Notes under the pieces: model-generated
Told to the model about the DNA's origin: nothing
The model's input: the letters and a program-made list of their open reading frames with translations, nothing else
Database searches by the model: none
Assembly: GCF_028858725.1 (NCBI RefSeq)
Contig: NC_084790.1
Coordinates: 34,203,031-34,267,030, forward strand
From: Colius striatus
Taxonomy: Eukaryota; Chordata; Aves; Coliiformes; Coliidae
Length of the DNA: 64,000 bases
Direction: 5' to 3'
Made by a program: the position numbers and the translations under genes
In this document: positions 42,601-57,600 of the stretch, one piece after another
Layout: each line of letters starts with the position of its first letter
Position numbering within the stretch: the stretch's first letter is position 1

Positions 42601-45600
42601 ATACAATAGCTTATGCAAGACAAATAGAAAGATAAATTTTACTTGTTCTGTCACTTGATCCTGTCAAAAATTCCTAGGTTATGTTGGCATGTCTAAGTAA
42701 TTCTGCACAATCATTTAATCAATTAAACCAGTAGGTGTTGAAGCATTATTGTATTATTTGCATTTCAGCGGATTTTATTTTGGACTAGCCAGGTCACACA
42801 GAGTGAGTAACCTTACCATATCTGTTCAAATTTGTCCAAAATACCAATCGCCAGCTCAGGGTGTTTTTTCCACCATAAAGGGTCTGAGTGCATCAAGTCA
42901 GAGCTTTTGGTTACTTTCCCATGAGAACAAGTCTTGTTTGCAAGCCTAACACGCCTCTGTATATTGAATCTATGCACTGTCAATGAGGTTAAATGGGGAT
43001 TTTTTCCAAAACTGTGTTAATGCTTAAAACCAGAATGGTAATGTAGTCATAGTTATTAGAAACTAAGAGAGGTTTCTTACAGACATAAGACATTGCTGAC
43101 ATCACAGAGATATCTATAAGAAACATGAACAGTTTAACTCAATACCTACAAGTGTTTGAAATGAAATGCTTAGCTAAAATGATGTTTTGCATGTTCTTCT
43201 GTGATTTATGCAACAAAAACACAATGCTCCACTCATATTAGTTTGTAGCTGACTTTTTATAGTTTGAACGTAGAGAAAACTGCAAGAATCATTTGGCTCG
43301 TACTATATAAAGGGTTCTATCCTATATTAACATTTGCAATCACTTTTTCAGCAAGAGCGAGAGAATCTACTACAGAGTTCTGATATACTGACTTATGATT
43401 CCAGTAGAGCACTTAAGAACACAGAAAGGCAGAGTCACCCTACCTACTCTCTCTTTCTTGGGCTTTCTAGAGATACAGCTTCAGATTTTCTGGTGGGCAG
43501 TCAGAATTGGGAGACAAATGAATACATCAGAATAAAAGGTTTTTGGGGTTGCACTGTTTCCTGAGCCGTATCGCAAAAGATGTTCTGCCAGTATCAATGT
43601 CCTTTTCAGTTATTTGGTGTGGCTTTACTATGTTCTGAAAGCAACAAACGCTTATCTAGCCAGAATGCATACAGCAGAAACTGTCTGCCAATGAATCTGC
43701 AAAAAGAAATCCCACTGAACATGTGATGAATATTTTCTTCCCTGCAGAGACACTTTGTCAGGTCACTGGCATGGTGAAAAGACAGCAAGAAAGATGGGAC
43801 TAAGGCCAGCTGGAAAGCTGGCAGTTTGTCTTTAATGCTTATTTGCTTTGTTTCTCTTTGCCACAAGATAAACTGTGTCACTGCATTTAACCTGAAATAA
43901 TCAGTGATTAAGAGTGGCTCTGCTCAAGCAGGGGTAAAAAAAAAAATCTTTTGCTTTTTCTCATATGATCAAAGGCAATCTGGAAAAACTGACCTGTGAA
44001 GACTTCAAACTTCAAAATACAATTAAAAATAAGCAAGGCTACTTTTTGTTGTAATGATACAGATGGTACATTTGTATATGAATGTGCATACAAGTAACTT
44101 TCACCTCTATTAAACAGCTGAGACTGTTTCGATATCAAGGTTAAATGCAATGGATAGATATGTTTCATGCTATATGCTGCCTCATATGTGCACCCCTGCT
44201 AAAAACACCTCTTTCAAGCAAGCAAGGAGATGACTTATATGGAATAAAATGCAAGCATTATGTTCTGTGAAGCGAAGGGGAGGCAAGGGGGAGCCTGAAA
44301 TATGGGTTGTCCCTGGGTTATAAACCACTCCACGTGTGCCAAGCTGAAAATGGGAGAGTTTGATGAACCAGTAGAGGAATCTATTTACTGACATCTCCAG
44401 GGCTCCTGGTTATCACTTGAGCCTTACCACTATGGAACGATGGTGGTTTATCTCAATGGCAGGATCAGAAGGCTGGAGTCTACTTATGTGCAGAGAAGTA
44501 GACAGATCCCCTCTCCATTCTCCTGCCTTTGGAGATGGCAACAGCTTTGGAAGCTGCTACAGTGCAAAAATGTACAAAGGATAGCACTCAGCCATGGTGG
44601 AATCCTGTTTTTTTCAGGTGAGGCAACAAAGTTATTACTGAGCTACAGGCAGCACAGCCTGAGAATTCCTGGGTTATACAGCAAAAAATGTCCTTTCAGT
44701 TATCTGGTGTGGCTTTACTATGTTTTGAAAGCAACAAACTCTAAACATTATCAGTTTCTGAAAAACAGTAATGTCTAATTTTAAAGCTGTTTTACAGGTA
44801 GCATGTCCATTTAAGATGGATTCTGAAAATGTACTTAGCAGAAAAAGTGGTTATTTACAGAAAGAAACCCCTCATTTTCCAGAGAAAAAGGAACTGAAGA
44901 AAAATTACCGCCTATCCTTGTTTTATCTTGGATGGAGTTGATTTTCTTTCTTCCTAGTAGCTGGTACAGTGTTGTGAGTTGGGATTTAATATGAGAATAA
45001 TGTTGATAACACATGGATGTTTCAGTTGTTGTTCATTTTTGTTTCCTTCCTTTTCATTACTATTGCTATTACTACTGCGTTTATTATGATGCATTTTATG
45101 TCAATTATTTTTATTATATCAATCAAATAAATTAAATAAAATTGATCAATCCATTTGATCAATCAGAGTTTATTTACTTGATCACAGAGTTGCTATTAGA
45201 GCTGTGTGGTGTGTTACCTTACCTGCTCCCTGTCACACTGGTTATCAGCTCTGGAACCTGGATTAAGTGTATCGGTTATACTATGTAACACTGATAGTGA
45301 GACAAATCTAGTATCTGTATTCAGCGTTGCATCATCTCCAGACTTTGAGTGACATCTCCTGGAGACTATGCATACTGACACTTCTTACAATTTCTCCTCA
45401 TAGAGCCACCCTATGGACATCTCCTGTCAGCATTTGTCTGTGTTTTAGCTTGAACACATTCATTCCATCAGGAAGGTTTTTTTGACCTTTGTCTAAAATG
45501 CACCAAAACTGACGAAAATATACATGCTTTACCAAATTAGGACACTTGTTTTCAAAAAGCTACCATTCTGATTACCCAATAAGGCAGTGCATCTGAGATA

Positions 45601-48600
45601 CCAAATTAACTTCATACACAAGATCTCTTAATAGACTTCCAGAGAAATTATATTCCAATAATCTTATGTATTAAACACTACTACCTCAGGAAGATGCACA
45701 AACAATGCATATGTGTGAATTTTAATGGGATTTTTTTTCAAATCCAAATTTACTTGAAAGTAAAGTGCGTGGCTACAACTAAATATAAGAGTCTAGTGGT
45801 CAGAAGCCAATGCAATCTTTTTAATGTAGCCTATCAAAAGCACTCATTGGATTTTGAACTGCCCACTAGCTTTTAAGTATGCAGAACAAGGGCATCTTAT
45901 TTATTTCTTGGCTGTCTGAATTCACTTGGCTGTAAGAAGTGGGTGGCATTCAAATAAGTCTCTCATTCTCCAAACTAATTTAGGTAAGATCAGAAGTGGG
46001 TTTTTTCCATCTTAAAAATTGTCTTTATCGCAGTATTACTGCTAGCATTCTGTATTGAGTAAACTTTAACCGTAAGCCTTTAAGTATATCTCTGGGTGCT
46101 GTAACTTCTTTTCTCTGACCTTTGCATTCTAACAAAGGCTATATCCAACCTGTCTCCTGTTCAAGTAGTTCTTGCTGAGTGTAATTAGAGTCCTGAAGTA
46201 AATTTGTCATTCCTGATAAAGAATAGCCATCAATCTGTGTAAATAATTACACTAAATTGTAATTAGTTTTCCCTTGAGATGGTAATAAACCTTACTTAAA
46301 AGCTTAAAGAAACCTATACACTAGGAAATAAAAACTATTTAATGTAATTGGGATGGACAGGAATCTACTGATTTCTAAAAATATATTTAGAATACTATGC
46401 AGATCATTTTCAACTTGGACAATCAGTCCAAACATCTCTAACAATAATACCTTTTTCTGCCTTTTACCAAAATATTAATTACCTACCTGTAACATCTAAG
46501 CATCCTGTTTCAAGCTGTGGTTAAACTTTGCATGGCTTTAGGTAACATGTTGTGTCATTTAAAATACCACCTGGGAACTTGTGTAAGACTTTTGTACTAG
46601 CTACAGGTACATGCCCTCTTATTATTCTCAGTCTGCTGGCAAAAGGTGTTTTATTTGGGAATAAAATTCTAAGCAGAAGACAGAAGACTTTATAAACCAC
46701 TTTCTATTTGGAGATCAAAAGCTTACAGGCTGTTGGTAATCTGTCCTTTTGTTTCTTAACAACAACAACAAAGTCTGAAATTTACACAGAGAGTATTTGG
46801 ATTATTTCATGTTTGGTAACATCCAGTTAAATGTAGAATTCCAAGCTGAGAAAAAACAAAAGGGCTTACAAATCCACTTGAAAGGATAATTGCTAAGAGT
46901 CACTAGGATCTAAACTTAAAATTAACCACTAAAACCATTAAGATATACCAACAGAATGCCAGTGAGTGTTCTTCAAGTTTTAGGAAACTGATGTGTATGG
47001 ATTCTGTCTCTGGGTACTGAAAGGGAAAAGAAATACCTTTTACCTGTACACGATGACAAGCTTTGACATTATATTGCAATGTCACACCAGGCAGCAAAAG
47101 GCTTTGCTGCTGAGATCCTGGCTATTTATAACACTGTGAGAGATGAGGTTTGAGAAGTTACTCTTCAGGTCCTAGAGATTCTGCACCCTGCTGAACTAGC
47201 ACATCCTCTCTTGCTCTAGGTCAATATGAGCCACGCTTTATTTTCCAGTACTTACATACAGGCATCCACTCCTGGCACTTGCACACAGTACTGTTTTGCC
47301 TCTCAGTCATTTCCCCATCCACTCCCAAATAATTTATGAATACACTAAGCTAATTTCAGCTTCATCTGGCAATTAAGTAAAAAACATAGAGACTGAGTGT
47401 GGTGAAAACAGTTGTGCTCATGGAGGCAAAAGACATCAAAATTTGTATTCTTCCTTTGGAGAATACAAATATTCCCAGATTTTATGTATCAGAAAACTGA
47501 CATGCAGGAAAAACACAGGAAACACTTTGAGTTTGTTGTGCTGCCCACGGAATTGTTATGCCATATTCCCTGGAGAGCAAAGCTAGGGTAACTATGGGTT
47601 TAAACCTGAAAATACTAACATGTAGCAGTCTTCTGAGATGATTATACGTTGTCAAGTGATATTTGTGAGGAGATGTGTATTAATTACTGCAAATCACACA
47701 TCAAACAATCTACAATTCCACAGGTTCATGTTACGTAGCAGCTCCTAAGAGTCCATCAATAGTTTTTGTACAAATTTCTGCATAAGATTAGATTTTGTGC
47801 TCCAGAAAACTCTGCTTTACAGGTTCTACTAGTAAAATCTTTATCCTCTGCATTAAGGACAGTTGCAGTGACAGACCACCCTACAACACGCGAGTTCCAC
47901 ACTTATGACTATGATACATTATTAAAAAGATCACAGTCTACCTCACTAATATATGTTTATTTCACACTGCCAAGTGCTGCCTCTGATCATAGAGCACTGA
48001 CGGAGCATTTGGAAGAGCTGATGGAACTATTGGTTGTACAAATAAATGACTAACTCTCATTTTTCCTAAGTAAAAGATACTGGACTCAGTCAAATGCACT
48101 CTTAAACATCCAGGAAGAAAATGCTCAATATACAGACTTATTTCTTAGTATTACATGACACTGGAGACCAGTTCTTTTTGAGATGATCCTTCCTTAAAAG
48201 CATTATGTGACACATTTTTAGCATTATGCATATGTACTAAAAAAATCTTCACAACTGATGGGGTTTTTTCATATTGCAGAAACACATACATGAAGTAAAT
48301 ACTGGGACAATGGAAAGACCGCTTGATTCTACCAGGGTGGAAAACACCACATCTTCCTGCTTTCTCATGGAAAGAAAGACTCATGTCAAGATTAACAGGA
48401 AAGAAGCCATGCTAGCTAAGCTGAGGAAGAGCTGCTCCTGCACCCCAAAGAAGGTGAAGAACTTTATCGTGGACTTCCTTCCTGTTTTACAATGGCTTCC
48501 CAAGTATCAGTGCAAAGAGTACATCTGGGGGGACATTATGTCTGGGTTAGTGATTGGAATAATTCTGGTGCCCCAAGCAATTGCATACTCACTGCTCGCA

Positions 48601-51600
48601 GGTCTGAAGCCCATTTATAGTCTTTACACATCATTCTTTGCCAACATCATCTATTTCTTAATGGGTACATCCCGCCATGTCTCAGTTGGCATTTTCAGCT
48701 TGATAAGCTTAATGGTAGGACAAGTCGTGGACCGAGAACTTCTCTTGGCTGGGTTTGACTTGAATGACGATGCCCCATCAGCCCTGGCTGACAGCACTCT
48801 GCAGAATAACAGTGAATCCAACATAACTGCCTTCAACGTGACGATTGCAGGGATGAACGCTGAGTGTGGGAAAGAATGCTACGCTATTGCCATTGCTACA
48901 GCCTTGACATTTGTGGCTGGAATGTATCAGGTAAGTGGTTGCTGACATCTAGAGGCAAGGTACGAAGTTCCTTCTCTGCTTCTATGCATGACCTAAGCTT
49001 TGTTTTGACTCTCTCTCCAGAATAACTTGCTTGAATGACCATGGAGTGTTTTCTCCAGAAAGCCTAACTATAGGCAAATCAGAGAACACATGAGGCAGGT
49101 AGTTTTTTTCAGCTACTAGCAAGCACACATATAAAAAGTCTTCTGCAAACTGTTAATGTTGTTTTGTTACTCTATTCCTTCTTGCCTTGCTGCTTGCATA
49201 GGACTGTGAATTCAGTACAAATTTTACCACGAAGGAAATTCCCAGGTAGCTGTGTACTTCAATAACAATGAAGTCACTCTGTTTCCTCAGATACTTTAGT
49301 AAAGGTACAGATCCATTCACCTGCTTCTACACAAGTTTAGAATGTAACGCTCAGTATTTTGTTAGTTGGTACTGTGCTCTAACAAACTGCTGTCCAAAGA
49401 TAAGTCAGAAGCAGAAAGGACAAAAGGGGAAATAAGACTAACCTACTTTTCAGACAATATCTGTGCTGGACTCTTTAAGACATAGCTGTGTGCTGCCTGC
49501 CACAAGGATATCAAAAGTACACACAGAAGGAATCACAGTGAACATACTTACCTGCTAATTGTATATTACATATATATATATATATATATATGAACTAAGA
49601 GCTAGATATCTTCCTGTTTATAAAGAAATTTCAGATCACTTTTATGAGTAACAAAATGCCCATGAAGCTGTATTTTCCAAAGCTACCAAAGGAATGAAAA
49701 GCAACTAGCTAAGGACAGTACCTTGCTATCTTGGAATATGTGAGGCCTTCTCATACTTATGACCTCAGGCATTCCCCACAGGCTGTAAGCAGTTCACTTC
49801 TCCTTCTGTTCATAGGGCTAAAATTAAAAGCTGTTGAATATAATAGCGTCACTAAAGTATGGATTTTAGCTGTTGTCATTCAAGTTCTGTTTACAAAGCA
49901 ATAGGCTTAAGTTTTAACTTTATTCAGTTTGTGACAGGAAAAAATTTGCTTTGGTAAAACAGAAGCATTTTTTGATCCCCTGCTCTTTTGCATGTGAAGT
50001 AAAATTCAGACAACCCACTTCTGTGGAGTCACCTCAGACCAATGTTTGATTGGTCCTGTCTCAAACTCTTAATTCACCCCACAACAGTAAAACAGATCAC
50101 ATTTCAAAAGTAGAATTGAAACAACAAAGCATAAATCCCATTTTAAGCTTCAAACAGCCAAATGCTATTTGCCTCAACCTAGATCCCTCCTATCTGTAGT
50201 TAATTGCAGCACCAGCTCATCTGGGGTGGTTTTTTTTTTGTTTTGTGTCTCCCCAGGTTCTCATGGGAATCTTTCGTCTGGGTTTCGTATCTATGTACCT
50301 ATCTGAGTCTGTACTAGATGGCTTTGCAACTGGTGCTTCCTTAACCATTTTAACAGCTCAAGTGAAGTATCTGATTGGAATAAAAATCCCACGTAGCCAG
50401 GGACATGGAATGCTTGTAATTACGTGGATTAACATTTTCCGGAACATTTCTCAGGCTAACCTTTGTGATGTTATCACAAGTGCCATTTGTATCACGGTGC
50501 TGGTCACTGCTAAGGAACTGGGAGATCGTTATAAGCACAAGCTGAAATTTCCTCTTCCCACAGAGCTGGTAGTTATTGTTGTTGCTACACTGGTGTCACA
50601 CTATGGGAAGTTAAATGAAGTGTATGCATCCAGTGTTTCTGGAGCTATTCCAACAGGTTTTATTCCCCCCAAGGTACCGCATTTCAGCTTAATGCTCCGA
50701 GTGGCAGTAGATGCTTTGCCTCTTGCCATAGTCAGCTTTGTCTTCACCATATCCCTTTCTGAAATGTGTGCAAAGAAATATGCTTACACTATCCAAGCCA
50801 ATCAGGAAATGTTTGCTGTGGGCTTCTGCAACATCATTCCTTCTTTCTTCCACTCTTTCGCAACCAGTGCAGCTCTGGCAAAAACACTCGTCAAAACATC
50901 TACAGGCTGCCAGACTCAAGTCTCTGGAGTAATTAGTGCGATGGTGGTTTTGCTGGTGCTGCTCTTCTTGGCACCTCTCTTCTACTCCTTGCAGAAGTGT
51001 GTCTTGGCTTGTATTATCATTGTCAGCCTCAGAGGAGCCCTGAGGAAGTTCCGAGATGTGCCAGCACGGTACTATGTGAATAAGGTGGACACACTTGTTT
51101 GGGTTGTTACCATGTCTGCCTCTGCCTTGATCAGTACTGAAATAGGGCTGTTGGTTGGCATTGTTTTCTCCATATTATGCATCATCGTTCAGACACAGCG
51201 GCCACGGACAGCCCTGCTTGGTCAGATCCAAGACACCACCTTTTATGAGGACGATTTAGAATATGAAAATCTCTATTCTGTTCCAAAGGTCAAAATATTC
51301 CGTTTTGAGGCTCCACTTTACTATGCAAATAGAAACTACTTCCTGAAGTCTCTATACAGACTGACTAATTTAGATCCTAATCTAGAAGCTGCTAGAAGGA
51401 AGAAATATGAGAAAAAAGAAAAGAAACATCTGAAAAAGGGAGATCACACAACTGCTAATGGACTGGGAATCAGAGAAACCACTCTGCAACTAGTTCCTAA
51501 GCAAACTGATTTCCAAGCCCTTATTGTAGATTGCTCTTCCATCTCATTTTTGGACACCACTGGAGTTAATACTCTAAAGGAAATTCTGAAAGACTACAAG

Positions 51601-54600
51601 GACTTAAACATTTCTGTTCTCCTAGCTTGCTGCAATCCCTCAGTGATAGACTCTCTGACAAGAGGAAGTTACTTTGGAAAAGATTTTGGAAGCATGCAAG
51701 AAATGCTGTTCTACAGCATACATCATGCTGTACAGTTTGCGAAGGACCAAAAAGCTCCAGCAGACTGTCCAGTTTAATCTCTTTTCTTCTTTGACAATTC
51801 ACTACAAAAGTGACAAATGGGGAGAGACAGTTTGCAATAACTAAATTATCAGATACATCGTTGGCTAGAAACAGCAATGCGTCTACAAGATATTCTCCCC
51901 TGAAGAGCTCTGCTGTTTGTCAGATGCCACACACAACAGCCACTGGGGATGTAGTCTAGGATCAGGATGGTACAGGCTGGATTACTACCTGTACTTTGCT
52001 TTAACATGGAAGTGATGTGCAGTGAGGCAGTTTGGAATTTACTCCCCCTTGTGCCATAATCACGTGTGACCCAAAGTATACATAAGACTGTTGCACTGGA
52101 ATGTCTGCCCGGTGCCAGCTGACTTTCTCAGTGGTTCGATAGCTGGTTTGTGTTATGAGGGCTAAGACATCTTCACAAGAATGCAATCAAGCAAGCATCT
52201 TGGACACATAATAGTTTAAAATCTCACTTGCAAAGTCCTGCCTTTTCCATCATTCTAGGTGTACTCCTTAAATAACTCCCAATATCTGCTTACAAATAGA
52301 AACTGTAATATACTGTGGAAAGTAGCATGTCTCTCACCCTTGATTACATAGCTTAATGACACCGGACATGTTCCTCTCAAAACCATAATTTCCAAAAATT
52401 ATGTCTGGAGTCATCTATGTTACTTGTTTCATTCTGTGGTAATTAGTTACTGAAGGTTGTGATATTCTTAACGATGCTGGACAAAATATGACTCTAAAGC
52501 AGAATTTTTTAAGTAGTAAAGAGGTAAACAGGATTAATAAAAATAAGTGGCTGTAACTGGCAGTTACAGAGTTACCCAGGTACTTGTACCATCCTGTAAA
52601 AATAAGTTGCCTCTGGTGGGAGATAGAACTTCAGTTCAAGGGCACCTAAGGATCATCAAACATAAAAGCTCAGAACTGTGACGCAGGACATGTTCCTCCT
52701 ACAACTGCCTGCCTGGGTGCAAAGAGAAACAGAAGAGGGCAGGATGAGAAGGTAAATCTGTGATCTGCTTAGAAGGAGAGTGACAGAAGTCAGTCAGAAT
52801 TGCCTGTCCGGCCTTCTCTGATGCAATGCTAATGAAGCGTTACAGCAGCACACCCGGGGCAAGTAAAAGGAGCAATGCTTCCTAAGTTGTGTTTCTCTGT
52901 GCTGGAAAAATTACATCCCTGTTGTACATACTACAGATGTTTTGAGAGGTTGGGGGTTTTTTTCCTCATATCATATTATTCATCATTTTGAGGTCCTCTA
53001 AACCATCTCCAGGCCTGGGTTATTTTCTACAAACAGTTGCACTAACTGCTGTTCATCCTGCTTTCTGTTAAATGATACCTTCAAAGTCAGCTGTGTTTGT
53101 TATATATGCATGTTCTGTCTATACAGATAAGCATAGATTTAGAATTTGACTGTAAGACAGTTAGTACTCAGTGTTCTGGCCATGACACTAGCAGAATATC
53201 CTCTCTCACTTTCATGCAGGTAATTATATGCTTAAGTATGAGAGACAGTTGTCCTATCTTTCTTTATTCACGGCTGGTTGACACACAAGAAGCATGGAAG
53301 GAAATTCTATCGCAACTGTGCCTCTTACAATTAGCAGACTCTTAAAAATAGGTTCCATGTATGCAGAACCATACTTCTGTGCCATTTGAAAAAACAGAAA
53401 GACAGCTCAACACATCATGTGACATACTCATTTCAACTCTTCAGGTCACTGAACAGAAGAACCCTCAAACTGAGGTTCTCCAGATGCCCCAGAGCCTGTT
53501 TGTCTCTCAAGAACAAATACTTTGTTAAAGGAAAAGCAGTGCATTTCTAAAAGACAAAATAAAAATGTTTTCACAGGGACTGAGAATAGCACAGCATTAG
53601 ATAAGGGATTCAATGCTGGCATTTTCATGCATCCATGACAAAAAAATCATACAGAAACTTCACACTGTTAGTACTGCCAAAGCAGTAAAACCTAACAGAA
53701 AAGTCTGTCAAGAAATTAAAAGGACTGACCATTGACAACACTGCTCTGCCTCGCTACATGATTCTTTAAACTGCTGATTTGGTATGACTAGCTTCTTAAA
53801 ATAAATCTCATTTTTAAAAGGAAAAAAAAGAAAGGGGGATTCCAGTGGAAGTTGTAACCTTACAACAGTCTCTGGAGAAAAATGAAGACAGGCTGCCATT
53901 CTCTTATCCAGCAGGCTGAGAAATTAAGAGTCCGAAGTCTCTTCTTCATTGTATTTATTCCAAGAACCTGCCTATGCATAAGACTGTTAAGACTTTTACA
54001 AGAAAGAAGCTATTGACCAGAACAAATCCTAAATCAAATTTCTTCTATCAGTTTCATTGGCAAAGCTGGCTCAAAATTAAGTTGTTCTCTTGGACAATGT
54101 CAAACACACCAGGGAAAGAACTTCCAGTGCTATGATACTGGGATGCAGGGAGACTGTAAATTAAGGCGTATGTAAAAGGTAACTGAAAAAACAAGACTTT
54201 TTTTCTGGTACATTTATGTCTGCTACACTGCATCATACCAAGACTAAGACTCCATATGTTAAAAACTGCTGATTCTCTTTTCTCCTGTTCTATCAGGAAT
54301 TAGGTACTATGACTTGGAGAGGAGTGGGGATAGGTTTGTGATTTCAACTAGGTTAATACTAATGTTGAAATAAAATCATTACATGCCTTTTATGAAATTA
54401 AATCCATCATGTATATTGACTATATTTTTGTTCACTGTGGTGCTTTCTATAATCATGTATTCAACCATACTTTAGTACTGCTACATAATAGGAATGGTTT
54501 CTTAACCCATGGACTGCATGAGTCCCATGGAGATGGGCAAAGAGCTGGGAATCTTCACCTCAAGCTGTCTTGCTGACTAGTGCAGCATGGCCAGAATGTG

Positions 54601-57600
54601 TGGTCTAGGTGTCAAAATGGCTGTTATTTATTAGCACTGGCAACTAACAACCAGGGAACTATCCAGACCATGAGAGATACCTTGGATTCCCCTGTCACCA
54701 CGAATATTCCTATGTGACATGAACTAGAGACAAATATGTACTTTTAGATGGAAAAATAAAATCTAGCCATTCTTCGAAAACAGTTTGCCTCATGGAATAC
54801 TTTCCAGGATAACTTGGAATAAAGAAAAAATGAGATGGGTTTGCTGTTGTAGAAAAGGGTTAAAATATAGGGACATACTTGGCCTTGGGGGATTAGAAGG
54901 CATAATGAGAAAGACACTTATAGAAGTGAGAAGGGGAAGGTAACAGCCCCTTTATGTGAGCACATCTGCTCCTTGGGAGGGAAACTTATGGTATCTTTTA
55001 ACCATAATCCTTTATCTTTTTGTACAACTGTGCGGAAAAGCAATGCCTGTATCTGTTAGCCTTCCACAGTGGTGGTATCTCCTAGTTCTCTGTTTATTTT
55101 AAGTGCTTATCTTAATCAAGTATCTACCATCACTTTCCAAGAAGTCTTCCCTACTTATCTACCCTATGATGTAACACAGTTTCATGGTTACAGGGTTCTC
55201 ACACAAAAATCTCTTTATGTCCTTCTGGAAACCACTGGTTTGGGAAGAGAATTGCACAGAATCCCGCATCTTCACTGAACAGCTTGGCATTGCATTCCTG
55301 CCCCTACTGCTTCTTTCAATCCCAATGTTTGTTTGAAGTCTCCACACCCTCTCCCTTTCCAAACTACTGCTGCCACTCAATCCAGTGGTTGTCTTTCCAC
55401 AACATAATTTTTTTTTGTCTTTCACAAATGCACGTTGTTTCTAAAATCGCAGCTTTAACTTGGTTCTAAACAGTAGCGATGTTTATAATTTTTACATGTC
55501 AAAGCTCAGCTAAATATTGAGGTGAGTGGGTTAGAATCCTACCCTCAAGGCAACTACAGCTTTTCTAGGGCTTCTTGCTTGATCACAAAGTTTTCACGCT
55601 CATAGAACTTGGATTCTGTCAAAGACTGTGTTCCATTTTGAAGGATTCAGTGTCTCACTTCCCACAAAGGCTGAGCAGAATCTGCGATGATGCATTCCTT
55701 TCCCTCAGAGATTTGGAATGCCCAATTCAACACACAACACAGCTGAGATAGCTGGTTACAGAAACCTGAAAGACCCAAGTGACATCTCAAGAGATTTAAG
55801 ACAGGGACTCTGGCAGTGGTGAACAGTGACAGTTGTCCCTACTCCTGCTGAAGCTCAGTCACTACAAGAGCTGGTACAAAACCTACAGCCCAGTAAGAGA
55901 GGGAGTCACAGCACAGAAAAGGGCTTTTACTGGAAACTTTCACAAGGAAAGATGGGAGCAAAAAGCTGGGCTACCTGCTATATTCACGGATGAACTAACA
56001 CATGGAGACATTTCTGTGGTACAGATGCAATAATCGTATGTGTGCAGGACTCTGGAACATCTTCCTAAGCAAACTTACATATACAAGCACATCCTAAACC
56101 CTAGACAGAAAACTTCTCCCCTTCCTAAGGCACACTCTGGAATCTACTACTCCTCTGCTCACATCACATTTCCAGAGTCTCAGCTCTCCTTCCCCTTGTT
56201 GCTTTCTCAAACCTAGAACTGGTAAATTCCCACCCTTCTGTGTCTGGGACAGAACACGCAGAAACGATGCATATTATAAATATGCTCAGCTCAGCAACAG
56301 TCTGAGCCAGGCAGAACTTTAAGAGGTACTAAAACTTTCAGTGGGACTCCTACAGTTTGTCTTTCCTCACAGACCAATCACTACTGTTTTAGGCAGATGT
56401 ACTTAGTTTTTTCTCCCAGGTATATTGGTATGAGTGCATTTAAGCTGATTTAAATGGAAATCTAAAGGTAAGGAATTCCAGCGTTGTCCTCCTAAAGTCT
56501 AACATGTATCTCCCTGGAACTAGAAATACCATTATGGATATGAATTCTTTTTGAAGAGAGTTTTAACTGGTATTAACTCACGTAACCTTCTTTGATTTGT
56601 CACTACCCGTCACTTGATGCAACACACAGGTGGGTTCGGGATACAAAAAGAAACTCCCATGTTAAATGGAAAGATGACAGAAGTAGTAATAAGATAGAGG
56701 CAGCTTTTGTTTAGACCTCTTGGTAAGTCAGGATTGTTGCTTTACCATTTCTCCTAAATTAAAGTACAGAAAAATAAGCCATCTTTCTAGTCTCTCAGTG
56801 CTGCTCTTAGAACGGCTAATGGTTAGCAAAGCATGTAACAGGATGGGTGACAAGTCTTCTTTGGGACAGCATTGCCATGTGAAATGCTTTGGTAAGGAAT
56901 AGACTGAATTTACATCTATTACCATATTTCATCTCATTCCTAGCTTTTGTGAAAGATTCATCTAACCTGGAAAGGGAGTCTAACTGTGACCTCAATATTA
57001 AAAGCAGACCTACAGCCAGTGTAAGCTCTAGATACACCTATAGACAGGCAGGAGGTGGACAGGAATTGAACTCTTCGGTCTGGATTATCCCAGCAGTTTT
57101 CCTCAACACTGAACAGTTGCTGGCATTACTGTACTAAGATCAAATTCTTCTAGACTTGAATGAATGGCAGTGATAACAGTATTAGTCTTGAAAATGGTCA
57201 GAATGACCACTGCCTGGATTCAGCTAAAAGCTCACTTCATAACACTCACCATAGAGATGCCCTGACTGCAAAGAAGAACTCTCCCTTACTTAAGAAACCG
57301 TTGGAGACTTTCCTAGAGCTCCCTCCTCCAGGTTGTGCTAAGTGGTATTTTAGAAAGGATGTACTCAACTAAAAAGAGCTGCACTAGAACTTTGTACATG
57401 GAATGCTTCGTGAAACCTGGTTTTGCTAGCCTGAAGTCTCTCTGGAGGTCACAGCAGAACTGGGAATCAAGATGCTGAGGCCTGGACACGGCAGCAGGGG
57501 GGGTATGGAATGACTGTAACATATGACCAGAGATGGTCTTGGTAAAACTTGACCAACACACCTACAAGACTCTTCAGATGAAGAAGTACTCCTTCTATAA

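Noticed and set aside
47766-48053. 95-codon plus-strand frame just upstream of SLC26A1
   Set aside because: Not in frame with or spliced to SLC26A1, no signal or domain, and absent from the known SLC26A1 N-terminus.
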